A stretch of DNA of 64,000 bases from B1 sp964355075 (lineage in GTDB: Bacteria > Bacteroidota > Bacteroidia > UKL13-3): assembly GCA_964355075.1 (NCBI GenBank), contig CAYHCF010000006.1, positions 1 to 64,000 of the forward strand, written 5' to 3'. The notes under the pieces were generated by a model. That model saw only the letters and a program-made list of their open reading frames with translations. It ran no database searches and was not told where the DNA came from. This document shows, piece by piece, positions 33,944 to 42,161 of this stretch. Positions within the stretch are counted from its first letter, which is position 1. Each line of letters opens with the position of its first letter. Position numbers and translations under genes: made by a program.

Positions 33944-34804
33944 ATGAAAATATATTTTTCAAGTTTGCAGGCAAAGCTAAACAAAGTACTGAATTTACCG
34001 AAACGCGAAATAATCGTGCCATTTGTGTGCTTTTTGGTACTTTTTGCCTCCGCTTCTCACCCAAACGAAAAAAAAACTTTTAAGAAAACAATTTCAACCA
34101 TTGTAATTGATGCCGGTCATGGGGGTGGCGATCCGGGATGCATAAGTGCCGGGATTAAAGAAAAGACGGTTGCACTTACCATGGCATTGGCTTTAGGTGT
34201 CAAAATCAGGGAACAAATGCCGGATGTAAAAATTATATATACACGCTCAACCGATAAATTTGTGGAGCTTTGGGAGCGGGCTGAAATTGCAAATAAGAAC
34301 AATGCTGATATTTTCATTTCCTTACATTGCAACTCAACTAAGAACATTGCAGTTTCTGGAACCGAGACTTTTGTAATGGGTCTGCATAAAGCTCAGGATA
34401 ATCTTGAAGTGGCTGAACGGGAAAACGAGGTAGTGTTATTGGAAGACAATTATAGTCAGAGATATGAGGGATTTGACCCCAATTCACCCGAATCACATAT
34501 CTATCTCTCCATGTTTCAAAATGCTTTTATGGATCAAAGCATTAAAATTGCCGCTAAAATTGAAAATCAGATTTCATTAGCCAATAAAAGATTGAGCAGA
34601 GGCGTTAAACAAGCTGGTTTTGTGGTGTTATGGAAAACAAAAATGCCAAGCATATTGATTGAAATTGGCTTTTTAAGTAATAAAAAAGATCGTGATTATT
34701 TAACCAGTTCAAAGGGCGTTGAGGATATCTCTTCTTCTATTGCCAATGCCATCGCCGATTATAAGAAATCTTACGAATCTTCTTCAGGGATTAAGATTAA
34801 TTAG
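33944..34804 (+). CDS. N-acetylmuramoyl-L-alanine amidase (AmiC/Amidase_3 type)
   Basis: 286 aa from the ATG at 33944; a GTG at 33923 is possible. It cleaves the amide bond between MurNAc and the stem peptide, in the periplasm, for cell separation or recycling. A membrane or signal segment (~25-42) precedes the zinc-dependent domain: 'IVIDAGHGGGDPG' (zinc His), 'VELWERAEIANKNNADIFISLHCNS' (second His) and 'SILIEIGFLSNKKDRDYL' (catalytic Glu). It is divergent from lptD with almost no space between starts. The following MlaD gene is separated by a repeat block. Confidence 0.93.
   Translation: MKIYFSSLQAKLNKVLNLPKREIIVPFVCFLVLFASASHPNEKKTFKKTISTIVIDAGHGGGDPGCISAGIKEKTVALTMALALGVKIREQMPDVKIIYTRSTDKFVELWERAEIANKNNADIFISLHCNSTKNIAVSGTETFVMGLHKAQDNLEVAERENEVVLLEDNYSQRYEGFDPNSPESHIYLSMFQNAFMDQSIKIAAKIENQISLANKRLSRGVKQAGFVVLWKTKMPSILIEIGFLSNKKDRDYLTSSKGVEDISSSIANAIADYKKSYESSSGIKIN
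33972..34002 (-). promoter_or_regulatory. Predicted lptD promoter inside the amidase gene
   Basis: On the minus strand TAGCTTTG (33979 to 33972) matches TAnnTTTG exactly. TTCG (34002 to 33999) stands 19 nt upstream, one mismatch from TTTG. Transcription would begin near 33965, about 27 nt before the TTG start at 33938, and supports that start. Confidence 0.5.
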
Positions 34805-35146
34805 TTTTAAAAGAGGCAAATTCCTTATTTTTGACGTGATTATACAAGAAACGGTGTAAATTTATACATTCCGCTTAAGGTATTCAGTAATCGGTAGAAG
34901 AAAAGTAATTGGTATAGTTATTACCGATTACCGTAGTTCGACAGGCTCACTATGACGGCAAAATTTGTCATTCTGAACTTGAAGGGACCGAATACCGAAT
35001 ACCGAATACCTTTTCAGGTAAATGGCCGAATTTATCCCGTTTTCAGTATTATTAGTTTGGAATTTGGACAAGACTATCAAACCGCCCTTATAGTGGGTAG
35101 TTTTGGTTTTAGCTATTCAATAAATGTTGAGCCCTATATCTAAATG
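34805..35146. repeat. Dispersed intergenic repeat, copy C
   Basis: 34885-34930 has AATCGGTA-like words, and 34921-35010 is the second copy of the element at 20233-20338: it begins in TTACCGATTACCGTAG, continues through a TTCGACAGGCTCACTATGAC stretch and ends in a triple ACCGAAT run (ACCGAATACCGAATACCG). The rest is AT-rich. TAGTTTTG at 35098-35105 fits a -7 element, but has no -33 partner at the right spacing. No gene is seen. Confidence 0.75.
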
Positions 35147-36166
35147 ATGAAAATATCAAAAGAATTAAAAATCGGATTATTTGCCGCCATAGCTTTGGCA
35201 TTTTTGTATTTTGGTTACAACTTTTTAAGGGGAAAAAGGCTTTTTGGTAATTCAAAAACCTACTATGTTGTTTATGGAAACATAAGCGGTGTTGTAAAAT
35301 CAACTCCTATCTATTACAAAGGATTGAAGGTGGGAATGATTGATAAACTGGAACTTATAAAGCTTCGGGACGAAAATAAAATTCTTGCTACCTTAGTGAT
35401 TGACGACGAAATCATCATATCAAAAAGTAGTGAAGCTAAAATTATCAGCCAGGATTTATTAGGTGGAAAATCCATTTCAATGATTGTCCCCGATTTGAAG
35501 GAGCCTTTAGCTGAAGGAGATACTGTTTTGGGAACCGACGAAACAAGTTTAACCGCCTCCATTTCTGAACTGATGACTCCTATAAAAGAGAAAACAGAAA
35601 ATGTGATGGTATCCTTAAATAATGTACTGATTGAAATTCATAAGGTAATGAAAAACAAGGGCACCGATAATTTATCGGCTGGTATCGGTGATTTATCTGA
35701 AACACTCAAGAATCTAAATTCGGCCTCCACCACCCTTAACAATATGCTCAAATCAGAAAGTGTAAAAATCAGTAAAGTTCTTGCCAATTTCGAATCTATT
35801 TCTTCCAATATCAATGCGAATAACAGTAATATCAATTCAAGTTTGGGCAATATTAAAAAACTCACGGATTCCTTATCGCAAGCTCCTTTAAAATCAACCA
35901 TTGAACAATTGAACCGAACCTCTCAGCAACTTGCCATCATCACACAGAAGTTAAATTCAGGAGAGGGAAGCGCCGGAAAATTGATTAATGATAAACAGCT
36001 TTACGATAATTTGAACCAGTCAACATTTGAATTGCAGGCCCTCTTAAAAGACATGCGCGAATACCCGGGTCGTTATGTAAATGTTTCCGTATTTGGAGGT
36101 GGAGCAAAAAGTGCAGACAAAAAGCGTGAAGCCGACCTGAAGAAACAATCAAAAATGAGTAAATAA
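35147..36166 (+). CDS. MlaD-family (MCE domain) lipid-transport protein
   Basis: 339 aa; the first of two adjacent ATGs is at 35144. An N-terminal membrane helix (~7-25) anchors an MCE domain (~35-115: 'YYVVYGNISGVVKSTPIYYKGLKVGMIDKLEL', 'IISQDLLGGKSISMIV'). A long helical, coiled-coil-like periplasmic region (~150-290) follows, with 'NNSNINSSLGNIKKLTDSLSQ' and the 'KLNSGEGSAGKLINDKQLYDNLN' motif common in MlaD proteins of Bacteroidota. It should bridge phospholipids between membranes with MlaE/MlaF-type ABC partners, which are not in the window. A YtxH gene follows 4 nt later. Confidence 0.92.
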   Translation: MKISKELKIGLFAAIALAFLYFGYNFLRGKRLFGNSKTYYVVYGNISGVVKSTPIYYKGLKVGMIDKLELIKLRDENKILATLVIDDEIIISKSSEAKIISQDLLGGKSISMIVPDLKEPLAEGDTVLGTDETSLTASISELMTPIKEKTENVMVSLNNVLIEIHKVMKNKGTDNLSAGIGDLSETLKNLNSASTTLNNMLKSESVKISKVLANFESISSNINANNSNINSSLGNIKKLTDSLSQAPLKSTIEQLNRTSQQLAIITQKLNSGEGSAGKLINDKQLYDNLNQSTFELQALLKDMREYPGRYVNVSVFGGGAKSADKKREADLKKQSKMSK

Positions 36167-36170
36167 CTTT

Positions 36171-36392
36171 ATGAGCAAAAACAATAAAAGCTTACTAACA
36201 TTTATTCTTGGAGCCGCAATCGGTTCAGCCCTAACCTACTTGTTTACCAGCCAAAAAGGAAAAGCTATTTTAAGTGACGCCAAAGAAAAGAGCCGCGATA
36301 TGAAGAATACCATGAAGAATGAAATGGTGAAAGGGAGATTTTTGTTTGAAACTTTAAAGAACTGGTTGAATCGAAATGCATCCAATACTTGA
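36171..36392 (+). CDS. YtxH-domain small membrane protein
   Basis: 73 aa. An N-terminal hydrophobic, glycine-rich helix ('LLTFILGAAIGSALTYLFTS') is followed directly by 'QKGKAILSDAKEKSRDMKNTMKNEM', the YtxH pattern (a membrane helix with a Lys-rich amphipathic tail). Function in Bacteroidota is unknown; related proteins are stress-induced in Bacillus. It begins 4 nt after the mlaD stop, so the two form one unit. Confidence 0.8.
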   Translation: MSKNNKSLLTFILGAAIGSALTYLFTSQKGKAILSDAKEKSRDMKNTMKNEMVKGRFLFETLKNWLNRNASNT

Positions 36393-36467
36393 GCGTTTTC
36401 CTACCGCAGAAAATTTAATCTAATAGTAAGGGAATCCATCTTGTGGCGGAACATACTGACAGCACAA

Positions 36468-37775
36468 CTATCTTTCCTTTTGTTCCAACAACCATTTCCA
36501 AACAGGTTTAATGATAATTCGGCGGCCTTCCGCAGTTGTTTCGTATTCTTCATCCTCGGTAAGTATGGTTCCTTCATTCAACCCATATGTATCAAGGGCT
36601 TCCTTTAATCCTTCCAGTTCCCGCTTTTTGGTCTCTTCATCCTGCAAGGCACGGCATACTTGTATAGCTTGGCTGATGTTTAGTCCATCTTTTATTACGA
36701 AGTCACATTCCTTTTTCCCCTGATGGAAATATACCTCATTCCCCTTTCGCAACAATTCAATAAAAACAAGATTTTCAAGATACCGTCCATAGTCTTCCGA
36801 AATCCTAAAGGAGGTATTGGTAAGTATTCCATTGTCGATGCAGTAAACTTTGCGGCGATTGGCAAATTGCCTGTTCAGTGAGTGGTTGTATTGAAATACT
36901 TCGAACAACAGAAAAGTATCTTTCAGGTATTCGAAATACTTATCGGCCAGATCGTATGAAAGTGTGAGTGATACTCTTACTTTATTCAGGTTAAATGGTT
37001 TGGCTATGTTGGATAATAAATAAAGTGCTACTTTTTTAACGCTGTCGTAGTTTTTGAGGTTGTAGCGGGCTACTATATCTTTCAGGATAATGGTTTCGTA
37101 ATACATGATGATTTCCTGCCGCCTCAAATTCTCGTCAAGAGAACATGCTTTCGGGAAACCGCCCCCTTTGAGGTACTCATAGAGGGCTATTTTATAAACT
37201 AATTTCTGTGTGATCAGTGAAATTTTGTCTGGTGTAGGCTGATCCTTAAACAGAAGGTACTCCCTGAAACTTAGTGGAAAAACATTGATAGCAAGAAACC
37301 TGCCGCTTAGGGCTGTGCCAAATTCGCGACTAAGAAGTTTTGAAGATGAACCAGTTACATAAAATTGCGCCCTTTTTAGTTCATAACCTGTAAGTACCCA
37401 TTTTTCCCATTGCGCTACATGCTGCACTTCGTCCAGAAAAATATGTGGCTTTGTTTCGTTGTTGACAAACTCTTTGTAAACCTCAAAAATCTGTTCCAGC
37501 AATTCGCTGTTCAGCTCACCGTCGAAACGTGGGTCTTCAAAATTAACGAATAGCACCTCCTTTTTATTCACCCTCATGCCGGCCAGGTGCCGGATATGGT
37601 TGATCAATAATGTTGATTTCCCTGATCTGCGGATTCCTTTCAGCACGATAATTTCCCCGGTTGACAGGTAATTATTTATTTTTTCCTGGTATTCGTCCCT
37701 TGTAAAAAACTCCGGAATTGGTTTATCCCAGTAGTTCCAGTCGTTAAGTATGCCGAATAATTTATTCTTGTCCAT
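36468..37775 (-). CDS. AAA-type ATPase with DUF4143-like C-terminus
   Basis: 435 aa. P-loop 'VLKGIRRSGKSTLLINHI' (~44-61), Walker B-like 'HIFLDEVQHVAQWEKWV' and sensor 'FYVTGSSSKLLSREFGTALSGR' give the ATPase core. The C-terminal half, with 'DTFLLFEVFQYNHSLNRQFANRRKVYCIDNGIL', 'LENLVFIELLRKGNEVYFHQGKKECDFVI' and a late acidic/Lys motif, is the DUF4143 region that resembles restriction-endonuclease-like folds. These are common, poorly understood genes often found in accessory DNA and in many copies. No mobile partner is adjacent. It is convergent with the YtxH gene. Confidence 0.88.
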   Translation of the reverse strand: MDKNKLFGILNDWNYWDKPIPEFFTRDEYQEKINNYLSTGEIIVLKGIRRSGKSTLLINHIRHLAGMRVNKKEVLFVNFEDPRFDGELNSELLEQIFEVYKEFVNNETKPHIFLDEVQHVAQWEKWVLTGYELKRAQFYVTGSSSKLLSREFGTALSGRFLAINVFPLSFREYLLFKDQPTPDKISLITQKLVYKIALYEYLKGGGFPKACSLDENLRRQEIIMYYETIILKDIVARYNLKNYDSVKKVALYLLSNIAKPFNLNKVRVSLTLSYDLADKYFEYLKDTFLLFEVFQYNHSLNRQFANRRKVYCIDNGILTNTSFRISEDYGRYLENLVFIELLRKGNEVYFHQGKKECDFVIKDGLNISQAIQVCRALQDEETKKRELEGLKEALDTYGLNEGTILTEDEEYETTAEGRRIIIKPVWKWLLEQKER

Positions 37776-37952
37776 GGGGTTTGCATTTGCAAGTTCAAAG
37801 ATATAAATATTTCTGTTAACTGAAACAATAACATATAAAAATTTTCATTATACAGAATTTTTGTTGAGTAAATAGCTCCAAATTATCAAACATTAATAGT
37901 TTGTATGTTAAATATATTCTTGTAAAATTGAAGTGGGAATTGGAGCCTATGC

Positions 37953-38234
37953 TTGTTTAACCTGGCATCCGGATTTCCGTGCCCGGGTTGTGGAATGGGT
38001 CGTGCTACGCTTGCCATATTAAATGGCGATATCCCACTATCATTTTCTTATAATATTCTATGTATTCCATTTACTTTTACAATAATTATTTCACTCTGCT
38101 GGGCTGCATTTGATCTTTTTACCGTACAAAAAACTTTCTTAAAATTTATTAAACAAGACCTGAAATTAAAACATAAATTCTTATTATTTGGACTCATTCT
38201 GACTGACTGGACACTAAATATAATCCGACTTTAA
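37953..38234 (+). CDS. DUF2752-like membrane protein, short N-terminus
   Basis: 93 aa from a TTG. It has the DUF2752 signature 'GFPCPGCGMGRATLAILNGDIPLSF', then two hydrophobic helices (~32-52, 72-90). The family usually starts with 20-30 more residues, including a first helix. Here an in-frame TGA at 37929-37931 cuts the frame, and no in-frame ATG lies between it and the signature. Either the gene uses TTG or it is 5'-truncated. Function is unknown. Confidence 0.6.
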   Translation: MFNLASGFPCPGCGMGRATLAILNGDIPLSFSYNILCIPFTFTIIISLCWAAFDLFTVQKTFLKFIKQDLKLKHKFLLFGLILTDWTLNIIRL

Positions 38235-38350
38235 CTTATATACTTTCCTGCTTTCCTATTTCCTATTTTCTACTTTCAATTTTTCATTTCCCATTTCCCA
38301 TTTCCCATTTTCCATTTTCCATTTTCAATTTCCCGTTTTCAATTTCAAAC
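38235..38350. repeat. Polypyrimidine tandem array
   Basis: 38240-38345 is a run of T/C-rich units such as TTTCCCATTTCCCATTTCCC, TTTTCCATTTTCC and TTTTCAATTTCC, with period about 7. It is the reverse complement in character of the purine array at 15722-15800. It lies between two convergent genes and contains no coding frame. Confidence 0.8.
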
Positions 38351-40747
38351 CTACCTCAGTATAATCCTTTTAAATAGCTTATCTGCTTTTATTTTGATGG
38401 TTCCTACGGCAAAATTTCTTTCATTCAGTTTGTTGATTTTTCCATCAATTACATATTCATTGCAATCGAATGGCATGCCATGAAATACTACTTTATAGTT
38501 CTTGTAGCTCGATTCATAATTGCCATCTTCCAGGATATGTGAAATAATCAGGTTTTTAGTGTTTCCACTCACATAAAAACGGTGTTGATTGCAGATTCCG
38601 GCCTTGTAACCATAGTTATCCCCTGCATCTTCGTATAACATGCTCAGCACCTCGCTGTCTTTCGTATAATATACATGAAGGGTTAATTCGGTCACTTCGA
38701 TTTCTCCCACGTATTGCATTTTTGGGAAGTAAGGGATAACAGCACCGGCCCGGATAAAAACAGGAATCCTGTCAATCGGACAAGTAATATTGTATTCCTT
38801 ATTACCTTTATAACTGTGATCATTCCATAAGTGATACCAGAAACCCTTCGGTAAAAAAACAGTCCTTTCGTTTGTACTTGGATGCAAAACCGGGCAAACT
38901 AAAATATGGTCGCCAAAACCGAATTCGTCCATACGGTTCAGGGTATCCAGATTCTCTTGTTCCAAATAGGCCAAAGGCCTGATTATGGGTGTTCCATAAG
39001 TGGTATGTTGCCAGAATGAAGTGTAAATATAGGGTAGTAATTGGTATCGTAGATGAAGAAATTTTTTGACAATAAACTCATACTTACTTCCGAAGCTCCA
39101 GGGTTCCTGATTAAATTGAGTCTCATTTCCTGCACTGTGTGTCCTGAAAAAGGTATGGAAAGTAGCTAATTGAATCCAACGGGTATATAGTTCTCCATCA
39201 GGTTCCCCGATAAAACCGCCCACATCGCTGCCGGCAAATGATATTCCAGAAACTGCCAATCTTTGACATTGTACATTCGCGATCCAGAGATGTTCCCAGG
39301 TGGCGGTATTATCTCCTGTCCACACACTGGAATAACGTTGCAAACCACTATATCCCGAACGGGTAATTACAAAGGGTCTGTTAGGCATCAAAAATTTTCT
39401 TAACCCATGGTAGGTCGCCCTTGCCATTTGCATTCCGTAAATATTATGCGCCTTCCTGTGGCTGCAATGATTCCCGTCATAATTATGTCTGACATCCTCC
39501 GGGAAGGATCCGATTTCAAAAACTGCCGGTTCATTCATATCATTCCAAACTCCTCTAACGCCAACGTCAATTAGCCCTTTAAATAAACCGCTCCACCATT
39601 CACGTACCAGTGGATTGGTGAAATCGGGAAAGTGGCATTTACCAGGCCAAACATCTCCTTCCATCAGCGTACCATCTGCCCGTTTACAAAAATAATCTTT
39701 CAAAATACCCTGCTGCCAGATATCGTAATTTTTATCAATTTTAATACCCGGATCAATAATTACTACGGTTTTAAAACCTATATCTGCCAATTCTCTCAAT
39801 AGTTTTTTCGGTTCAGGAAAATGTTCCGGACTCCAGGTAAAACAACGAAATTCATCCATGTAATCGATATCCAGATAAATTACATCACAGGGGATTTTAC
39901 GATATCTAAACTCTTCGGCAATTTCTTTGACTTTGGTATCCGGGAAATAACTCCACTTACATTGATGATAACCTAAAGCCCATAATGGAGGGAGCTCATG
40001 AGTGCCGGTTAACAGTGCATATTGCTCAACTACATTTATTAAATCAGGGCCATATATAAAATAGTAATTCATTTCGCCGCCGCGCGCCCAAAAACTTAAT
40101 ATTTCATTTTGCTCTTTGCCAAAATCAAAAATCGTTCGGAAGGTGTTGTCAAAAAATATCCCGTATCCTTGTTTTCCTTCACTGTGTAATCCGGTGTAAA
40201 ATGGAATGTTTTTATATAAAGGATCCTGATCTTTTTCAAAGCCGTAAACGTCCTGTCCGTAATTTTCAAAATATTTTCCCCGGATATTAAACTCAGTGGG
40301 TTTATCACCCATACCATAAAATACCTCATCAGATCTTATTTTTTTACTGCAATAGTTGATTTTTCCACCTTTTTGAAGATAATGTTGCCAGTGAAATCCC
40401 ATCTCATCTTCAAGTATGATCTCGCGGTTCTTATCCATTAAGGTAATGGCCAGATTTTTTTTATTGATCTTACAAATTACCCGGGTAGTTTCTATTTCAT
40501 AATAACCCTTGTGTTCACTGAAGTTTACCGATATTATCTGTTCTTTAAAAGATATATTTATAGCATAAGAAAAATCTTTTTGAAAAAAACCATCGGCTGC
40601 ATACCTGAACCTGAAAATTTTGTCCGTTTCAAGTTTTATTTCTAAAATTGTTTCCTGTGTATAAAAATAATAGAAGTTTCCCTCTTTCCGGTATGATAAA
40701 ACCTGACCGGGATAATATTTTTCAGAATACTTAGATTTTGCCTGCAT
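38351..40747 (-). CDS. Alpha-glucosidase-type glycoside hydrolase, family GH31
   Basis: 798 aa. It has an N-terminal beta-sandwich (~1-240) and a TIM barrel (~250-600) with catalytic nucleophile Asp403 in 'GVWNDMNEPAVF', the GH31 signature, and acid/base Asp479 in 'SSVWTGDNTATW'. C-terminal beta-domains follow, DUF5110-like near the end. It releases glucose from alpha-glucans or hydrolyses related alpha-glycosides. There is no signal peptide at the start (MQAKSKYSEKYY), so it is probably cytoplasmic. It is divergent from the GT4/GH57 genes, 98 bp apart, suggesting a shared alpha-glucan metabolism locus. Confidence 0.94.
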   Translation of the reverse strand: MQAKSKYSEKYYPGQVLSYRKEGNFYYFYTQETILEIKLETDKIFRFRYAADGFFQKDFSYAINISFKEQIISVNFSEHKGYYEIETTRVICKINKKNLAITLMDKNREIILEDEMGFHWQHYLQKGGKINYCSKKIRSDEVFYGMGDKPTEFNIRGKYFENYGQDVYGFEKDQDPLYKNIPFYTGLHSEGKQGYGIFFDNTFRTIFDFGKEQNEILSFWARGGEMNYYFIYGPDLINVVEQYALLTGTHELPPLWALGYHQCKWSYFPDTKVKEIAEEFRYRKIPCDVIYLDIDYMDEFRCFTWSPEHFPEPKKLLRELADIGFKTVVIIDPGIKIDKNYDIWQQGILKDYFCKRADGTLMEGDVWPGKCHFPDFTNPLVREWWSGLFKGLIDVGVRGVWNDMNEPAVFEIGSFPEDVRHNYDGNHCSHRKAHNIYGMQMARATYHGLRKFLMPNRPFVITRSGYSGLQRYSSVWTGDNTATWEHLWIANVQCQRLAVSGISFAGSDVGGFIGEPDGELYTRWIQLATFHTFFRTHSAGNETQFNQEPWSFGSKYEFIVKKFLHLRYQLLPYIYTSFWQHTTYGTPIIRPLAYLEQENLDTLNRMDEFGFGDHILVCPVLHPSTNERTVFLPKGFWYHLWNDHSYKGNKEYNITCPIDRIPVFIRAGAVIPYFPKMQYVGEIEVTELTLHVYYTKDSEVLSMLYEDAGDNYGYKAGICNQHRFYVSGNTKNLIISHILEDGNYESSYKNYKVVFHGMPFDCNEYVIDGKINKLNERNFAVGTIKIKADKLFKRIILR

Positions 40748-40844
40748 AAGTTACTTTTCGGATTGAAATTTTTTAAATAGGAAACTAGTCGTATTTTGCC
40801 CGTGCAATCTAATCATAGTTTCTGAAAAGTTAAATATTGAACTT

Positions 40845-42140
40845 TTGAACAAAAAAAGAATTAAGACCTTAATGTTTGGATGGGAATTTCCACCAGTGAT
40901 TTCGGGTGGATTAGGAGTTGCGACCCTCGGCTTGTGCAAAGCATTAGCACCATTAGCCGATGTAAAAATGATCATCCCCAAGAGTATTCCTGATTTTAAT
41001 ATTCCTAATATTGAATTGATTGGACTTAACAGTATAACTGGCAGACAATTGAAAGATCTTTTTCAAAAAGAATCTTACTATACCTTTCAGGAAAGCAAAT
41101 ACAATAACGGTTTTGGTTTTGGCCCATATACACGAATACCTGAAAATGAATTCATTAATCAAAAATTTTATGATGTTTTTCATGAGGATATTAAGCCTTT
41201 TGAAATTGACGATTTATATGGGGGTGATGTCATAAAAAATGTGATTGAATTTGCCAGGATATCTGTACAATTATGCTTAAGGAAGAAATTTGATATCATT
41301 CATGCACATGACTGGATGACTTTTTTGCCTGCAATGGAGTTGAAAATTCGTACAGGTAAACCCCTGGTATTACATATTCATTCAACCGAATACGACCGAT
41401 CGGGCGAAGACAGTATCAATTGGGTATATGATCTGGAAAAAAGAGCCATGGAATTGGCCGATCGGGTAATAACGGTCAGCCATTATACCGGCGAAATTTG
41501 CACCAGACATTATGGAGTTGATCCTAAAAAGATTATGCCGGTTCACAATGGGATTGAAACGATCATGCATACGGTTAAGAAAAGTCCTATTGATGAAAAA
41601 TTGGTTATATTTTTTGGAAGGGTAACCATGCAAAAAGGTCCTGATTTTTTTGTGGAAGCCGCAAAGTTGGTTTTACAAAAACATGAAAACGTGAAATTTG
41701 TGATGGCAGGAAGCGGTAACTTATTGAATTCTATTATTGAAAAATCGGCTGCTTATGGTTTAGGAGATAAGTTCTTTTTTACAGGATTTTTGAACAAAAA
41801 GATGCTCAACGAACTATTGGCAATTGCCGATGTTTATTGTATGCCAAGTGTGAGTGAGCCTTTCGGTTTAAGTGCGGTAGAAGCCGTTCAGTATGGAATT
41901 CCTACTTTAATTTCAAAAACCTCGGGAGTGGCAGAAGCTTTAGGTGGTGCCTTAAAGTTTGATTATTGGGATGTCCATAAGTTTGCACAATACATAATTG
42001 CCTCACTGGATTATAAGGGTTTAAAAAAAAGTGTTGTAAATGCAAATAACGAGAGCCTCAAATCTATTACCTGGGAAATTTGTGCCGAGCAGGTTATGCA
42101 TGTTTATCAATCCATTTTTGACGAATTTCCCGAAAAATGA
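40845..42140 (+). CDS. GT4-family glycosyltransferase, glycogen-synthase-like
   Basis: 431 aa from a TTG at 40845; the next in-frame ATG (40872) would remove nine residues before 'LMFGWEFPPVISGGLGVATLGLCKAL'. That motif, with 'HAHDWMTFLPAME', 'VITVSHYTGEICTRHYGV' and, in the C-terminal Rossmann half, 'VSEPFGLSAVEAVQYGIPTLIS', identifies a GT-B retaining transferase of family 4. Such proteins sit beside GH57 genes in Bacteroidota and probably elongate alpha-glucans using nucleotide-glucose. GH57 follows after 21 nt. Confidence 0.88.
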   Translation: MNKKRIKTLMFGWEFPPVISGGLGVATLGLCKALAPLADVKMIIPKSIPDFNIPNIELIGLNSITGRQLKDLFQKESYYTFQESKYNNGFGFGPYTRIPENEFINQKFYDVFHEDIKPFEIDDLYGGDVIKNVIEFARISVQLCLRKKFDIIHAHDWMTFLPAMELKIRTGKPLVLHIHSTEYDRSGEDSINWVYDLEKRAMELADRVITVSHYTGEICTRHYGVDPKKIMPVHNGIETIMHTVKKSPIDEKLVIFFGRVTMQKGPDFFVEAAKLVLQKHENVKFVMAGSGNLLNSIIEKSAAYGLGDKFFFTGFLNKKMLNELLAIADVYCMPSVSEPFGLSAVEAVQYGIPTLISKTSGVAEALGGALKFDYWDVHKFAQYIIASLDYKGLKKSVVNANNESLKSITWEICAEQVMHVYQSIFDEFPEK

Positions 42141-42161
42141 TTTCCATAAATTAATTATAAT

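Noticed and set aside
35098..35105. TAGTTTTG matching the -7 consensus before the MlaD gene
   Set aside because: There is no TTTG at the expected 17-20 nt spacing; kept only as a note in the repeat entry.
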